Positions 10,869 through 22,726 of a DNA stretch of 64,000 nucleotides are shown here, piece after piece. A program made the translations under genes and the position numbers. Under the pieces are notes generated by a model. The model was not told the DNA's origin, did no database searches, and saw only the letters and a list, made by a program, of their open reading frames with translations. Source of the DNA: Isoetes taiwanensis (taxonomy: Eukaryota; Streptophyta; Lycopodiopsida; Isoetales; Isoetaceae); assembly GCA_021234155.1 (NCBI GenBank), contig JAJEKV010000829.1:19553-83552 (forward strand), in the 5' to 3' direction. The first letter of the stretch is position 1. The number at the start of each line of letters is the position of its first letter.

Positions 10869-13800
10869 AATGATGTTGTCCTCAAACATCAAGATTAATT
10901 GTTGGGGGCAACACATCGCTGATGGAAGGAAGTCTCCCCTCCTTAAAGAGGTGGCGTGAGATTATAAGTCACCACAGGACGTTGTCATGTTCAAAGTGAT
11001 TAAGTTTGAAATGACTTGTAATGTGCAATTTATAACTCTGAAATATAAGAGGTAGAGGTATAGATCGACATGATCATGGGTTAGGACTATCAAAAAGTCA
11101 AGAATCAAGGTTTGTGGAAGTCCCACCGTTTCATTTGTGGTTTCTTTTTTATACATCGTGTAGCTGATTATATATTATAGACAGGTATAGGTATCGGACA
11201 GTTTTACCTATATACTTTAATATTAAGTACAGATAGACGTTCTTCATGATTTATTATTGATAACCTTGTTATAACCTAATCTAAGTCTCGTTATCCCCTC
11301 AGCAGTTTGTATAAGACATACATACTTATCTGCTTCTATTATATTTGATTATGTTTTCTTTTTAAGTAGCTTGCTCCTTTTGATTATCTTTAACGTTTCC
11401 ACACTTACACTCGGGTAAAAGCATGTTAGGGTGTACCACTTTTGGAACCTGCAAAAGTACATACACTAGGTACTTCAGGACTGGGTACTTTCTCATTTTT
11501 ATTTTCATTAAAACTAAGTACAAAAGTCAAAAAAAAAGTCAAGGATGCACTAATATTCAAAGTTAAGATAAAGATAATGTTACCGGAGACCAAAATATAT
11601 ATAAAAGTTCTAGAATGTACCTTTTATTGAGATATTCGAGGTGCCCGATTACCAGTCCGGGTACCTTTTTAGGTACTTTTTGGTCACTAAATAATACTTT
11701 TTAAGGGACACCCTAACATGCTTTTACCCACTCTCTATCTTTAGCATAGATTACAGTTATATGAGGACACATATTAATTCATTAACTATGTTTATAGATT
11801 TACCAGACGTCCCGATATCCTTACATTTGAATTACTTATTTATCCTATTGCTATTTTCGTAAATTTATCACACATACGTGGACCTTTGCTATATTTACAG
11901 CCCCGCATTACAAGCCGACATATATATTCGACGTAATTGGTACCGCCCGGTCGATTATCCGGCGATCTTATGGCTATGCAATCGCCCACGTATCCGCGAA
12001 GGCGATTCGCGACTATGGTGTCCGGCCCGAAGCATCGAAAGCATGCAGTGCGTCACGAGCCTGTTATATGGCGATGACTGAGCAGGTGCTGGGCTCTTAT
12101 TCGAAGTAGAAGTGCTGAATGTTGGGGATAAAGTGTTAAAGTACCCTTATTTTGGATGGTTACTCGAGAAATTGGTTTGACGATGTTTGTCATCTAAGTG
12201 AAATCTTGGACCTAATAATTACGAGGATTGAGTTATTATGCGGCATCTAGATTGCTATGCAATGTAGAAGGAGGCGGATATAGCACCATATATCCGATGG
12301 AAGTGGTTTATGATTATCTACTATAGACCATGTTAAGGGAGGTACTATACTAAGGTGGAACCTGGATTATGAGTACCAACTCATGAAAGGAAGATCACTT
12401 TAGAAGTGTAGTTTCCGACAATGGTGGTGAAGGTATAGAATGTCGACCTACTTGAGTTGGGGTATGATTCATGAATGGTAGAGAATAATATCGTATGAGA
12501 ATGTTGATCCATAAACTATGGATTATAAAATTACACATATATTGTGTTTGGTAAAGAGATTGCTATTCCGAGGCGCGGAAATAAAGCATCTAAGATTATA
12601 GACGACTAAGAAGACCACGTGGATACGCTTAATGACATTGGTCAAATGCATGACCATTATGCATGGTATGAATTAAGGAAATGGACACATGTTATGTCTA
12701 TTTGGGAGCATCGAGATGCTGTCAGTATAACAAAGCGGAGAATAGTCGCGGAACATAGTTTCCACATAAGGTCAAGAGAAGCGACAATTGGTAGGAACAG
12801 CACAACCATCTAAAAAAGTCGCAAAAGGTATGTTGGATCTTTGGTGAAGCCGGACTATGAAGAAAAAGTTGACCTTCAACTAATGATACATTAGGAAGGC
12901 AAGTAATGTACCCACACGACAAAGTGGGAGACAAGAGGTGCTTGAAAGTTGTTGTAAAACAACGTTTCAAATATAGAGAGTTTGGAATGACGTTGGTTGA
13001 ATGTACCAAAGTCGGGAGTATGAACAAGGTAGGCGTAGAATGAACATCTCACTAAGGAGGATGTGCTCTGACTTGGTATCGTGTGTATATCGAGGAGTAA
13101 TTCAGCGTTGGTATATGTGTACTAGGACCATTTAATAGTAAAACATAACTAAAAGAAGATAGGATATATACTAGAACTTTTAGTTCACATTCCATATGAA
13201 TCGGAAGTAATGAAGATAAGAGTTCTTATACTAGAGATGAAACATGTCCACAAGGAACTTAGGTTGGCATTTGCCCACATGGAAGTTATGGATTGGAGCT
13301 TGAGGGCCGAAGGCAAAGTAAGGTTAATGGTGTCGAAACACAACATGTGTACCGGTACTAGATAACCAAGTTGGGGAAAATAAAGTTACGGCAAGTGCGA
13401 ATATAGCTAGATGCCTATGTCACCAAGCTGGGTTGGTGCACATGTTACTATATCATATAATAATAATAGCATTAAGGTCTTGGATGTAGGAAGGATTTAG
13501 TAGGACCAAATACTATAGTGGTGATCATGTCGAGGATGTCAATTATGATATTCGTATGTATATCATATTAAAAGATAGTAGAATATACGCATAAGGCGGG
13601 GAAATATTACTTGACAAGGTTTAAAGAATGGCGTAATGATATGTTTATATCTGAAGATATTGGGTTAGGTATGCTTTACCGGAGATAAGCATTCAAGTTA
13701 ACCCAATGGTTGGAGTTGACTATCTTAGATCACGTGGTACTAAAGAAGATGGGAAAAGTTTATCCGGTGAGAATAGCTAGAGTAAGTCTAGCATATCTTG

Positions 13801-16800
13801 TGATGTTACATTCAAAACATCAGGAGGATGGTTGGAGCAGTGTTGGAATAAACAATAATGAGAGCTTAGCCACTCAAAGGTTCTAGATACCAATGAATTA
13901 CTTAATTGTTATAAAGTCGAGAGCATTTATTTGGTTTTGGGAATGAAAAGATGTATAAAAGAATATCAGCGCCCCCCGATGGAAGAAAAGAAGGAGTACG
14001 ATGACTTTGGGGATTATACTTTTAGGGGTAAATCCGAGAAGAGGCAATACATAGGAACTCTAAGTCCGGATAAAAAAAAATCAAAGTGAGGTATATAGAT
14101 TACAAGGAGTGAGATTATATAGACCAATTAGTCCATATATCCTAAGAGTTACCCTACTCATGAGGGAACAATCATAGGAATTGAAGTAGAAGGTGGAGGA
14201 TCCGCTGCCTTGAGGCATAGACCCTGTTAATAGAGAGGTTATGGTTGAAACTCTTAAGAGTGTAAGAACCGATAATCTTATGGCGATTACTAACGAAGAT
14301 CAAAACACCGGGGTTTCCTATTAAGAGACCAGGAGGTCTTAGTGCCGCCCGCTTCATTATGATGGAGCCAAAGACGACAAGATTTGAAACAATCAAAAAG
14401 TTGAAGTTAAATACGACAACTTAAGAAATTAAGCATGGTTAATATGGAGGACACAAAAGGATCCTTAGTGAATGAAGTCTTTAGAAAAGCTCTGCATGTG
14501 AGGTAATAGGTTTTGAATTATGGCATAATAACGGGGAAAATCATGGGTTATGTACGAGGGTTAAAGTACCATAAGGCACTAAAGAATGGTTGAAATAACT
14601 AGACCCCCTATCAAAATATATAGGACATATACAAGTCCAACATAGAATTAATTTCATCCATTTGGGAAGGTGGGGTGAAAGCCACATCATAAAGGTACAT
14701 AGGCAATGGGTTTGTTTGAAAGAACTACGGCCGGTTATAGTTTAGCTAAGTTAGAGCAGAGCTCTAGCATTGTGGGATGTGGAGATATGTTTATTATGTA
14801 CATACCATGTACACATCACGATAAACATCTTAGGGAGGTAATCTAGATGGTGACACAAGGAGAGAAAAGACGAGCGTATCCCTAAGTTTCTGGATGAAGG
14901 GTCCGAGATACGTTCGAAATGTGCAAAGGACCGCCAATCCGCTGCATGCTAGGTATGATGTGGTGGTTGGCACTTGAAATAAATGTCAACAGCCAATAGA
15001 ATAAAGCTTAAGGTAGTGGGGTTGAGTAGTACAATAATACAATTCCGTGGATAAGTAAGCATAGACACCTAAGACTAGCTTTCCCACATGATCCATACGG
15101 ATCGGGCTGAGGTGACGCCATGTGGTTACATGGGGTTGCAAAGTTAACATATACAGGACTTCGAATATTGATACAAGTCCCGGGTTATATTAAACGAGGT
15201 AATTGTAGAAAGGCTCACAAAATACCGCAGCAAAATTTTAATGACTCCGGGTAATTCACGATTTATATGAAGACTCATTAACGCTCTTAGGCCATGACTA
15301 TGGCTTAAATGAGGATGCCAAGTTATTTGGAATGCGAGCAATGTAATAGCATCATGACGAGAGAAAAGTAATGACTAAACATTTCGGGATGTAGGACAAT
15401 GTTGAATCATAACCCCAATGATAAGGTGGGTTGACAATGTATGAGGATATAATAGCGCTTTAGAAAGCCACAAGGCGGTAACAATGATACGTAAGGAGTA
15501 ATTGGATTGGTGATTCTAACAATATGAGATCACAACCAAAGGGTGATTTGTATGGCGCCGTATGCACGTAAGGGCCGCATCTTCCAAAATCGCCATAAGC
15601 GAGAAAACATATTGAAGAAGAGAAGGAATGAAGGACTCGATGCATGATATTTAGCAACCGGATAAAGGTTATTTCTAACATGAAGGGTGTCCGGCTAACA
15701 TGCAAAGGTATAACATTTGAAAGGCAGCAAGAGCTGGAAAACTCTTTAAAGATTTGGTGTATGGCCAGGGGAAGAAGACTTGCATGTCCTAGGACAACAT
15801 GGTGAATTGAATTCACCAAGGACCTTTTAATAACTAGATAGATAGGTAGATAGCATTTATACGTCATGCCATATTGGCGTGGCCCATGAGGACATATGAG
15901 GGACCCTCATAGACTTGAAGACAAGATCTACGGATAGAGGAGGCCTAGCTTAAAAGCGGGTCTTTTGGGTGGTATTGTCCTTTGGGATATTATATAACCC
16001 CTTGGAATATATAAGTTCCCTTGGGAATAAGGGATGTTTAAGTATTAAAATAATGGTTGGAAACATTTTTGCTCTGACCTTATCTAGGGTACCCTAGAAG
16101 GAGGTGAGTAATCAAGAATGGTTGGGTGGCATTGAAATATGCGGAGAACACTCCAAAGAGGGTAGACGATTTGTCACTTTGTGGTGTAGCCACAGGACCA
16201 ATTAATCACATCCATATAGACGGTGAAGTTTGGCACAAAGTGTTGAGATTATTATGGGGTTCAACACAGTGCACTCACTAATTACATGAGTTTGTACCGG
16301 TCCGGGAAAATGGTCCATAAAGAACACCACCATTGAGAAGAAGTAGTGAGGTGGTAGGATTAAGCTACCCATGGTCTAGAGGGGGCCGCATGAGTCCCTA
16401 GTTGGTTGGGCTTAAAAGAGATCCTTTCTCCTGGGAAATGAGACGCAGTCAAAGGTTTAGACACTAGAGAGAGACAATGTTAATTATAATTATGTCTATA
16501 AAATATTACTTATATAACATCGAATAAGGGCTAATATAAAGCATATGAATGTAGTATGGATTGCATCATGGCAAGGTCCCAAGAAATTGTGTTGTCAAGG
16601 CATCTACCAAAGGAAAAAATAATTAAAGTTATAGGTCGAGGGAACCGATAACTCTGAACATTATTATCATCGCTAAAGAATATCCATGATAAGGATATAG
16701 AGAGTTGCCCCGTCACAGCTAATTAAATCGAATTAGTCTAAGAGTTGATGTTATCATAACAAGTTGGCCGGACTTGCTAGTGCTTCATTTGGTCTATTAT

Positions 16801-16844
16801 TTCTGGGGATACTAGCTTTATATATGGTTAACAGCTATCCGATC

Positions 16845-17023
16845 GACTATGGCGTGAGGAGAGGTCGACTCCGCGGGCTATGGCAAGATGCTTACTCCCG
16901 TAATTTATGGCGAGAGCTTGACCGCTGCTGACGAAACTTGCTCGTGACTATGCAAAGAGAGCTTGCTCCGGACTATGGCAAGAGAGCTTGCTCCGTGAGG
17001 TGTGGCAGAGGGCTTGCTTTCCG
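16845..17023. repeat. Minisatellite, about seven units of 16-32 bp
   Basis: Variants of GACTATGGCAAGAGAGCTTGCTCCG recur from 16845 to 17023, with the last units most alike. Repeated purine-strand units near the gag/leader end of an LTR element are common. No coding role is evident. Confidence 0.75.
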
Positions 17024-17136
17024 GTGGAGTTGTTGCCTCCACAACATGGGTTTACCAAAGGCAAAGCCTCTAATTTTAATATGGAATAGATGCACTTTAT
17101 AAATATTAGAAAAGGGCTATATCCTTCAAGAAAGAA

Positions 17137-17200
17137 GTTGGCTCATTGCAAAGGTGTTGGCTTTAATTAGAAGGTCGGGGTTCAATCCCATGATGTACCT
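17137..17200 (+). mobile_element. tRNA-derived SINE-like head, copy 1
   Basis: The stretch has a box-A-like segment (GTTGGCTCATTGCAAAGGTG) and a near-consensus box B (GGTTCAATCCC, 17179-17189) about 42 bases apart, the internal RNA polymerase III promoter layout of tRNA-derived SINEs. It does not fold as a complete tRNA and lacks an acceptor stem. No tail or TSD was identified. Confidence 0.55.
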
Positions 17201-17288
17201 TTTTCTTAAAAGAAGCGCTAACTGGACAAAACAGAATATTAGATATGTATAACAAAAGTAATAGAATATATATATGCTACATGAAGAT

Positions 17289-17379
17289 AGTTGGCAAGAT
17301 GGAAAGAGTGTTGGGTTGGAAGTAGGAGGTCACGAAGTTCAAAACAAGTGGGCGGAAAGGAGAAAAAAAAAAAAAAAAA
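17289..17379 (+). mobile_element. tRNA-derived SINE-like element, copy 2, with A-tail
   Basis: It has the same layout as the copy 150 bp upstream: a box-A-like region (GGCAAGATGGAAAGAGTG), the word TTGGGTTGGAAGTAGGAGGTC, a degraded box B (GAAGTTCAAAAC) and then an A-run at 17362-17379. The polyA end and Pol III boxes suggest a retroposed SINE in plus orientation. A plus-strand ORF over this segment (17291-17560) is therefore not a gene. Confidence 0.6.
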
Positions 17380-17808
17380 CGGACGCTGTATTTTTATATC
17401 TGACGGACGTATGGCTGGGGCCGCGGTCCTTATACGGCTTCGCCAGCCGGTGAGAAAAACACCTCCAAAGACAGCAGCCCTTTTAATTTTTTTTGACTGT
17501 TGTCTTTTTCGACCTCGAGTCGTGCTCTTTAGGGTATTTGGGAGGTGCCCGATCCATTGAGCCGTTTTTAGCCTTCATCCGAACCGCCTACAAAAAGTTA
17601 TAGCCCTTCCAAACTTGGGTCCTCAGTCACAACTTTTTTTCCCTCCAAAATCGCCCCTAAACTTCCTAAACTCACAATTTTATTACATTCACCTAACACA
17701 AAACTAAATCACCACAAAGTTAAGCAGTCCAACTAGCTAAACTCCCACTCAACTACCGAACTAACGGGTTAAAGATTTGGTCGATTGCTATGATTCCGTC
17801 AACCAAAA

Positions 17809-17824
17809 TCATGGCTCGATACCA
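17809..17824 (-). other. Primer binding site of element A (tRNA-iMet type)
   Basis: The minus strand reads TGGTATCGAGCCATG immediately after the 5' LTR end. It resembles the TGGTATCAGAGC complement of the 3' end of initiator-methionine tRNA, the commonest plant LTR-element primer. It fixes both orientation and LTR boundary. Confidence 0.85.
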
Positions 17825-19468
17825 CCGCGGACGCTTCCTGAATATATATACGACGCCCGGACGATACATACGGGACTTCCCCTCCCATGGCAATCGACTC
17901 ACCATGAAGCGAGGGCCCTCGTCTAATCCCGGACCATCTATAGAAAGATGCCGGGTGAAGGACACGAGGTGTCATTCATTGCTTCTTCAATGGGGGCTCT
18001 AAGTTAGGGAAGCGTGAATACATGTTAGCACCACGGCATAAATCATATATAAATAACCACCACGAAGGGTGGCACATCCATCAAGTACTAACGGCAAAGA
18101 ATATGCATCTAATCCTAAGGAAAACACCCCCCAACCCCGGGTTCTACCCCGTTCAGACTCCTGTGAGGATGGATCGCGGCTTCGATCTCAAGAGATCAGC
18201 GAAGATGAGGTATAACCCGGGCGTTGGATTGGCATAGAAACGATGGCTAGGGTTGTCCATTCCACGCCCCTCCACACACACTTTGCAGATGAGTCGAATC
18301 ATGCTATGGCCACTATAGCCCTTCCTTCCCATTTAGACTCAGTATCACCCTTGAGCCTACTACAGGGGTTCATGAAGCCCGTCCGATGAGGCAGGTCGGG
18401 AGGCGTCCCCTTCGGGATCGGTGGTTCCATGGGTGAGCTAGAGAACACGTCCGCATCAGCGACCCATCCGTCTCAGACTTACTCACCCCTAAATCTACTC
18501 AAGGTGCAAGATGCTCCACGGATCACACCTCTACACCTGTGGGAGTGTCGGACCCATACCCCGCCCTCTACGTGGCCGGGTTATCGCCTAGCTCCATAGA
18601 AGCCCCTCGGGAGCCTTTTATGTTACGTGCAAGACCCCACCCCCACTTCACCATCGTGTCCCTTGTTTGGTGCTAAGTCACTCCATAGCATCCACTTACT
18701 CGGGTGGTCTCTTGTACCACCAGGCCTATGACATCTAATGGGAAGTACAGGGTTCTACCTAGGAGCATCCTACTATCATGGCTCGTAAGAGGTCTCTACC
18801 CCTTAATTCCCCATTTCAGAGTAATACTATGCAAAAGAACTATCAATCCATCCTTTAAGAGCAAACCAGAATCAGAATATAAAGAGAACTTACTTTACAA
18901 TCAAGGGTTGGTTCTAAGTAAAAAAATGCAGAGAACGGAGGGAACAAGACAACAAGTGCCCACAGGGCTACCTACCCTAGAAATATCAGCCTATACTAGC
19001 CACCAACCCCAATTCCCGCTAGAATCGTTGTCATTTGGTGCTTCCATCTTCCCGGGACTTGACGTTATTTCTGGCTACAGTGCGTGCTTGGCAAAGGTGG
19101 GCTTCAGCCTTTGGCGAGAGGTAGGGCCGCCTTGTTGCTCGGCTCCCTCAAAGGTGGCGGGCACCTCTTGGTCGATTATGGCTGATATGGGGTGGTGATC
19201 CACCTTGATGGTTCAAATTAGCATCCACCATGCCGGACAATCGAAGTTTGGCGGTGGCGCCTTCCCAAACCATAATTAGCTTAATTACCCCTTTTAAATA
19301 TTAATCCCTAAATTATAGGTTATTATTCTTAATAATTAAATTAGCATAGCTAATTTAATCCCCTTTAAGTTAACCCTAGGTTACCATACCCATGGTGGAT
19401 ATCTATCTTGGGTGACGATGTCAATATATTTATATCATTATACCGTGATAAATACTTGGAACGTCACA
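17825..19468 (-). repeat. 5' LTR of element A
   Basis: About 1.64 kb, partner of 9222-10852. The left edge adjoins the PBS and the right edge is GGAACGTCACA. Immediately to the right the sequence is LINE-like rather than PPT-like, as expected for the outer edge of the element. The 164-codon plus-strand ORF at 18704-19198 lies wholly inside this LTR and has no recognised domain. Confidence 0.85.
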
Positions 19469-19638
19469 TCGCTATCGCGAATACCGTCTGGAATAGACCT
19501 CTTGTGATTGGGCATTTAGAGCACACTGCTTCAGCGCCGTTGAACGATCTTCTATGGGTAGAGGGACTGGATTCTAGCGATTAGCAAGAACACTTGGGAT
19601 AAGCTAGAGAGGGTGCAAAAGGCCTTTTTAACATACAA

Positions 19639-20103
19639 CCTAGGTGTCAAGAACACGATGCCTTATCCAATTTTGCTATATGAGACTAGTTTTTTTGCAC
19701 CGCAATATTCCACTATGAGCTGACATCTTGCATATTTCCATAAGGTCAACAACATAGATGCACAGTGTCTTCCCCCTAGGGCTTTGTTATTGGCATAAGG
19801 GCCATAACGGCTGAAGTATGGTATGGGGAGCAATCAAGGGGATGGTTTGCAATGTGGTCTATAAACTACTAGCAGATTATGGCTATGCTTGATGCCAAGG
19901 GACAGGATGTGCATCTGAATGAATGCCTTGCTACAACTCTGTGGGATGTAGCCACACTTGCGAAGCCTAAAATAGAGCACTACCGCGTGAGGCTAATCCA
20001 AATAGCAGAACATGGCCCACACCATATATCTATGAAGAAACGGAGAGCTACTACGTTCGTGAGGACGGGATCCCATCATCTCAGAATTGAAACATGTTAT
20101 TGA
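19639..20103 (+). repeat. Tandem duplication in LINE-1, copy 1
   Basis: The copy starts at CCTAGGTGTCAAGAAC and matches 20104-20555 over its whole length, with scattered substitutions and small indels. The period is 465 bp. Both copies contain the ILLYETS and FHKVNNIDA coding remnants. Confidence 0.9.
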
Positions 20104-20555
20104 CCTAGGTGTCAAGAACGGCACTTATATCCGGATTTTGCTATATGAGACTAGTTTTTGGACCTCGCAACATTCCATGATGAGCGCACATCTTGCATAT
20201 TTCCATAAGGTCAACAACATAGATGCGGTGTCTTCCCCTAGGGCTTTGTTATTGGCATAAGGGCCATAACTTGGTGAAGAGAGTATGGCGGAGCAATCGT
20301 AAGGGATGGTTTGCAATGTGGTCTATAAACTACTAGTAGATTATGGCTATGCTTGATGCCAAAGGGGCCGGGGATGTGCATCTGAATGAGTGCCTTTCTG
20401 ACTCGTGGAATCAAGCCACACTTGCGAAGCCTAAAATAGAGCACTACCCCACGCAGCTAATCCATAAGTAGAACATAGCCCACATCATATATCTATGAAG
20501 AAGCGAGAGCTACTAATGTCGTGAGGGCGGGATCCCATCATCTCGGGTGAAACAG
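20104..20555 (+). repeat. Tandem duplication in LINE-1, copy 2
   Basis: Second copy of the 465-bp unit, starting at CCTAGGTGTCAAGAACGG and ending near CCCATCATCTCGGG. Divergence from copy 1 shows that the duplication is not recent. Confidence 0.9.
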
Positions 20556-20760
20556 TTTCGGTGTACCGGATGGAGAGAATCACCGACATCGAGAATATGC
20601 CCGATGTTGTTTTTGATGGAAAAAGTTTCCTTTGCCAATTTGCTATAGGATATGAAGGCTAGGCATGAAATTTGGAGGCATATGGGATCTTTTGCATAGA
20701 GGGAAGAGATGAAGAGCTTAAAGAGATGGATCATGTGAAATAGTCATGCCAAGAACTCAA

Positions 20761-21209
20761 TAGTAAAACCACATACCAAGTCAACTCAAGGGGTCTTCCA
20801 AACTTCAAATTTGTTTCGGTTGAATCACCTTTCCTTGCATGCTTGTGTGATCTTTCATGAATGTCTTCACCTTGGTCTTCAAGTATCCACTTATGATCTC
20901 TAGGGATGTGTTCTTTTCAAATCAATGGTGTTTGTGTATGCGTTTCAAATCAACATGCGTGCATAATATATCAACATGTGTCTTACTCTTCTATCTTTTG
21001 CCAAAGCATGGCAGCAGCCTCTTTCTGGTTGGCTCCAACTTTTGCAAGTTTTACACAAGCTTTGTTAGACAACAAGCCTCACGTTCACACTAGGGATCTT
21101 CCAGAATATTTGTCAAATTATTTTGAAGCCGAGCATATGTAGTCCTTTACTAAGTGGGCATTGGAGTATCAAATGTTAGATGTTAATAGTGGGTTCAATC
21201 CCATAGATT
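20761..21209 (+). other. Unassigned segment with protein-like reading frame
   Basis: The plus-strand frame 20906-21142 contains SFWLAPTFASFTQALLDNK and LPEYLSNYFEAEHM. After one stop the same frame continues with FTKWALEYQMLD and SGFNPIDL, which reads more like eroded protein than random sequence. I do not recognise the family. It could be a captured exon, a gag fragment or chance. A box-B-like word (GGGTTCAATCCC, 21191-21202) lies just before the next LTR. Confidence 0.35.
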
Positions 21210-22709
21210 TGTGACGTTCCCAGAACCTATATGATGCTCCCATCATATAAATATGGGAAATTCCCCTCCCATGGCAACTCAATCACCACAGAAAGGCCCT
21301 TCATCTGACTCGGACCACTTGTGATGGGCAAGTATCCGAGTGAAGGGCACGGAGGTGTCATTTGTCCCACGCCTTTCCATGGGAAAACCTATGTAGAGGA
21401 AGCATACATATATGTTAGCACCTAGCAACAATCGGAATAATAATATGCCATCACGAAGGATGGCCCATCCATCAACAAGACGACATCATATAATATCAAT
21501 ATACATAACAAATGCACCAGAAATAAAGGTCCTAACGGGAGTCAACTGATGGTCAGGGCCTTTGAATAACAACAGACAGAATTATGACATTGGCATTAGC
21601 TGGCATAGAACAATGGCTAGTCACTCCATCCGCCCCTCCTTTGCATACTTTGTAGATAGGCTGAAACATGCTATGGCATGATTGTGGCCTTCCAAAGACA
21701 TAATCTTCAATCACCCCTCGCGGAGACTACTCCGCATTGCATCTCCGATCCAATGAGGCAGAAAGGGTGAATCCTTCCTGAGCACGATGGTTCCATGAGT
21801 GACTAGGAGGATCATGGCACCACCGGGCACCAGCCACCGCAGATTGACTTACCCCCAAAATCCATAGAAGTACCCAGCCATGCCCATCGTGTCGTGACGC
21901 CCCTATAGATACAAATCTCACAACCGGGGGTCTCTGGACTCCATACCCGGCCCACATGTGGTGACTGACTATAAGCCTAGCACACTATAGGAGCCTTGTA
22001 GCCACACTAGATAAGGTGCCACCTCCACTTCACTACCATGTCCCTTGTATGGTGCTCAACCACAAAGATACCATCCCGGCCGAGAGGGGCTCTTGTGCAC
22101 GGGCCGCGGTTATTGGGATTTATAGCTAGGAGCATCTTTACTTCTACATAGCCTTTAGGTCTCTACCCTCCAGTAATCCCACAAGCACAAGAGGTGCAGA
22201 AGAACTACCATAATTCATAAATCCATTCATAACTTCAAATAGAGCATCAATAAGAGATTAATCATCCATCTAAACAACCAAGGGTTAATGTCTATCTAAA
22301 ATCTCAAGCTAACTAAGCCTACTAACTGGTATCTCAGCTAGATCTCACATCTCTCATGTCTCCACGCTCTGCTGCTTAAATAGGTTCTTCGTCCTCCTCC
22401 AATTGCCCCCAAATTGAATTGGGGCAAATTGCGGATAAAGCCCGATTTGATTAGGCCAATATTATAGTTCTCTTGGGCCAATTGATTTGGCCCAAGTGGC
22501 AATTGCTTAGTTAATGAAATACTAATTAGTGAATATAATTAGTTATTACTTAGCTAATCTTGGGTATTTAGCTTGTTTAATTAAATGGCAAATCAATCTA
22601 GCTAACTTTAATCCCTTTGGTTTATTCAATAGTGGAATGTACCATTATGTACCCGTGATGACGTGTTATATATTTATACATATAGCATATAAATATATGG
22701 AACATCACA
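21210..22709 (-). repeat. LTR of element B (related to element A)
   Basis: 1.5 kb, starting TGTGACGTTCC and ending GGAACATCACA, a terminal inverted pair. It shares word order with the element A LTRs (CTTCCCC/ATTCCCC...CCCATGGCAA, ATGGCTAG..., CATGCTATGGC, the AGGAGCATC region) but is clearly more diverged from both than they are from each other, so it is another subfamily. On the minus strand it is a 3' LTR because a PPT adjoins its right edge. No 5' LTR partner was found to the right, so element B is truncated. ORFs inside are not genes. Confidence 0.85.
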
Positions 22710-22726
22710 TTCTCCCACCTTAAAAA
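22710..22726 (-). other. Polypurine tract of element B
   Basis: The minus strand reads TTTTTAAGGTGGGAGAA directly before TGTGATG. It is the same arrangement as element A at 10853-10868, preceded by TCGAGGACAATC. Confidence 0.85.

Larger units (their letters stand above)
10869..17808 (-). other. Internal region of element A, no coding domain recognised
   Basis: About 6.9 kb with no frame longer than 135 codons on either strand. The longest frames (minus 15867-15460, minus 13027-12722) lack any gag, protease, RT, RNase H or integrase signature and are leucine/serine-rich in the manner of chance ORFs. I read both strands for RT Y-x-DD, integrase and CCHC patterns and found none convincing. The region contains a minisatellite (16845-17023), two SINE-like inserts (17137-17379) and a GC-rich leader (about 17380-17560). 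It is either a non-coding LARD-type cargo or a pol too eroded to read by eye. Confidence 0.55.
9222..19468 (-). mobile_element. Long LTR element A (10.2 kb) nested in LINE-1, no recognisable pol
   Basis: Two related 1.63-1.64 kb LTRs (9222-10852 and 17825-19468) flank a 6.97 kb internal region. On the minus strand, a purine tract (AAGGTGGGGAGAA) directly precedes the 3' LTR start TGTGACG. A PBS (TGGTATCGAGCC) directly follows the 5' LTR. The internal region shows no gag, protease, RT or integrase motif that I can find on either strand, so it is like a large retrotransposon derivative (LARD) or is heavily decayed. LINE RT sequence lies on its left and the LINE C-terminal sequence on its right, so it inserted into LINE-1. 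The TSD is not exact: CTATT at left, with CTAT displaced by three bases at right. Confidence 0.8.
19469..20760 (+). mobile_element. LINE-1 3' portion, continuing after element A
   Basis: Plus-strand translation gives LERVQKAFLTYNLGVKN then PYPILLYETS and HLAYFHKVNNIDA, a post-RT C-terminal segment found in some plant LINE ORF2 proteins. It continues the LINE broken at 9221. Part of it is tandemly duplicated (19639-20103 and 20104-20555). The C-terminal Cys/His cluster seen in LINE-2 was not found here. The 3' end and tail are unclear, and sequence beyond about 20600 is not confidently LINE. Confidence 0.75.

Noticed and set aside
15460-15867. 135-codon minus-strand ORF
   Set aside because: It is Leu/Ser/His-rich with no motif, inside the non-coding interior of element A. 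It is probably chance.
17160-17200. Complete tRNA gene
   Set aside because: Box B is good, but acceptor and anticodon arms cannot be paired, so SINE-like is the better call.
17291-17560. 89-codon plus-strand ORF
   Set aside because: It runs through a SINE-like head and its A-tail, which become a poly-lysine run.
18704-19198. 164-codon plus-strand ORF
   Set aside because: It lies entirely within the 5' LTR of element A, and its counterpart in the other LTR is broken. LTRs do not encode this protein.
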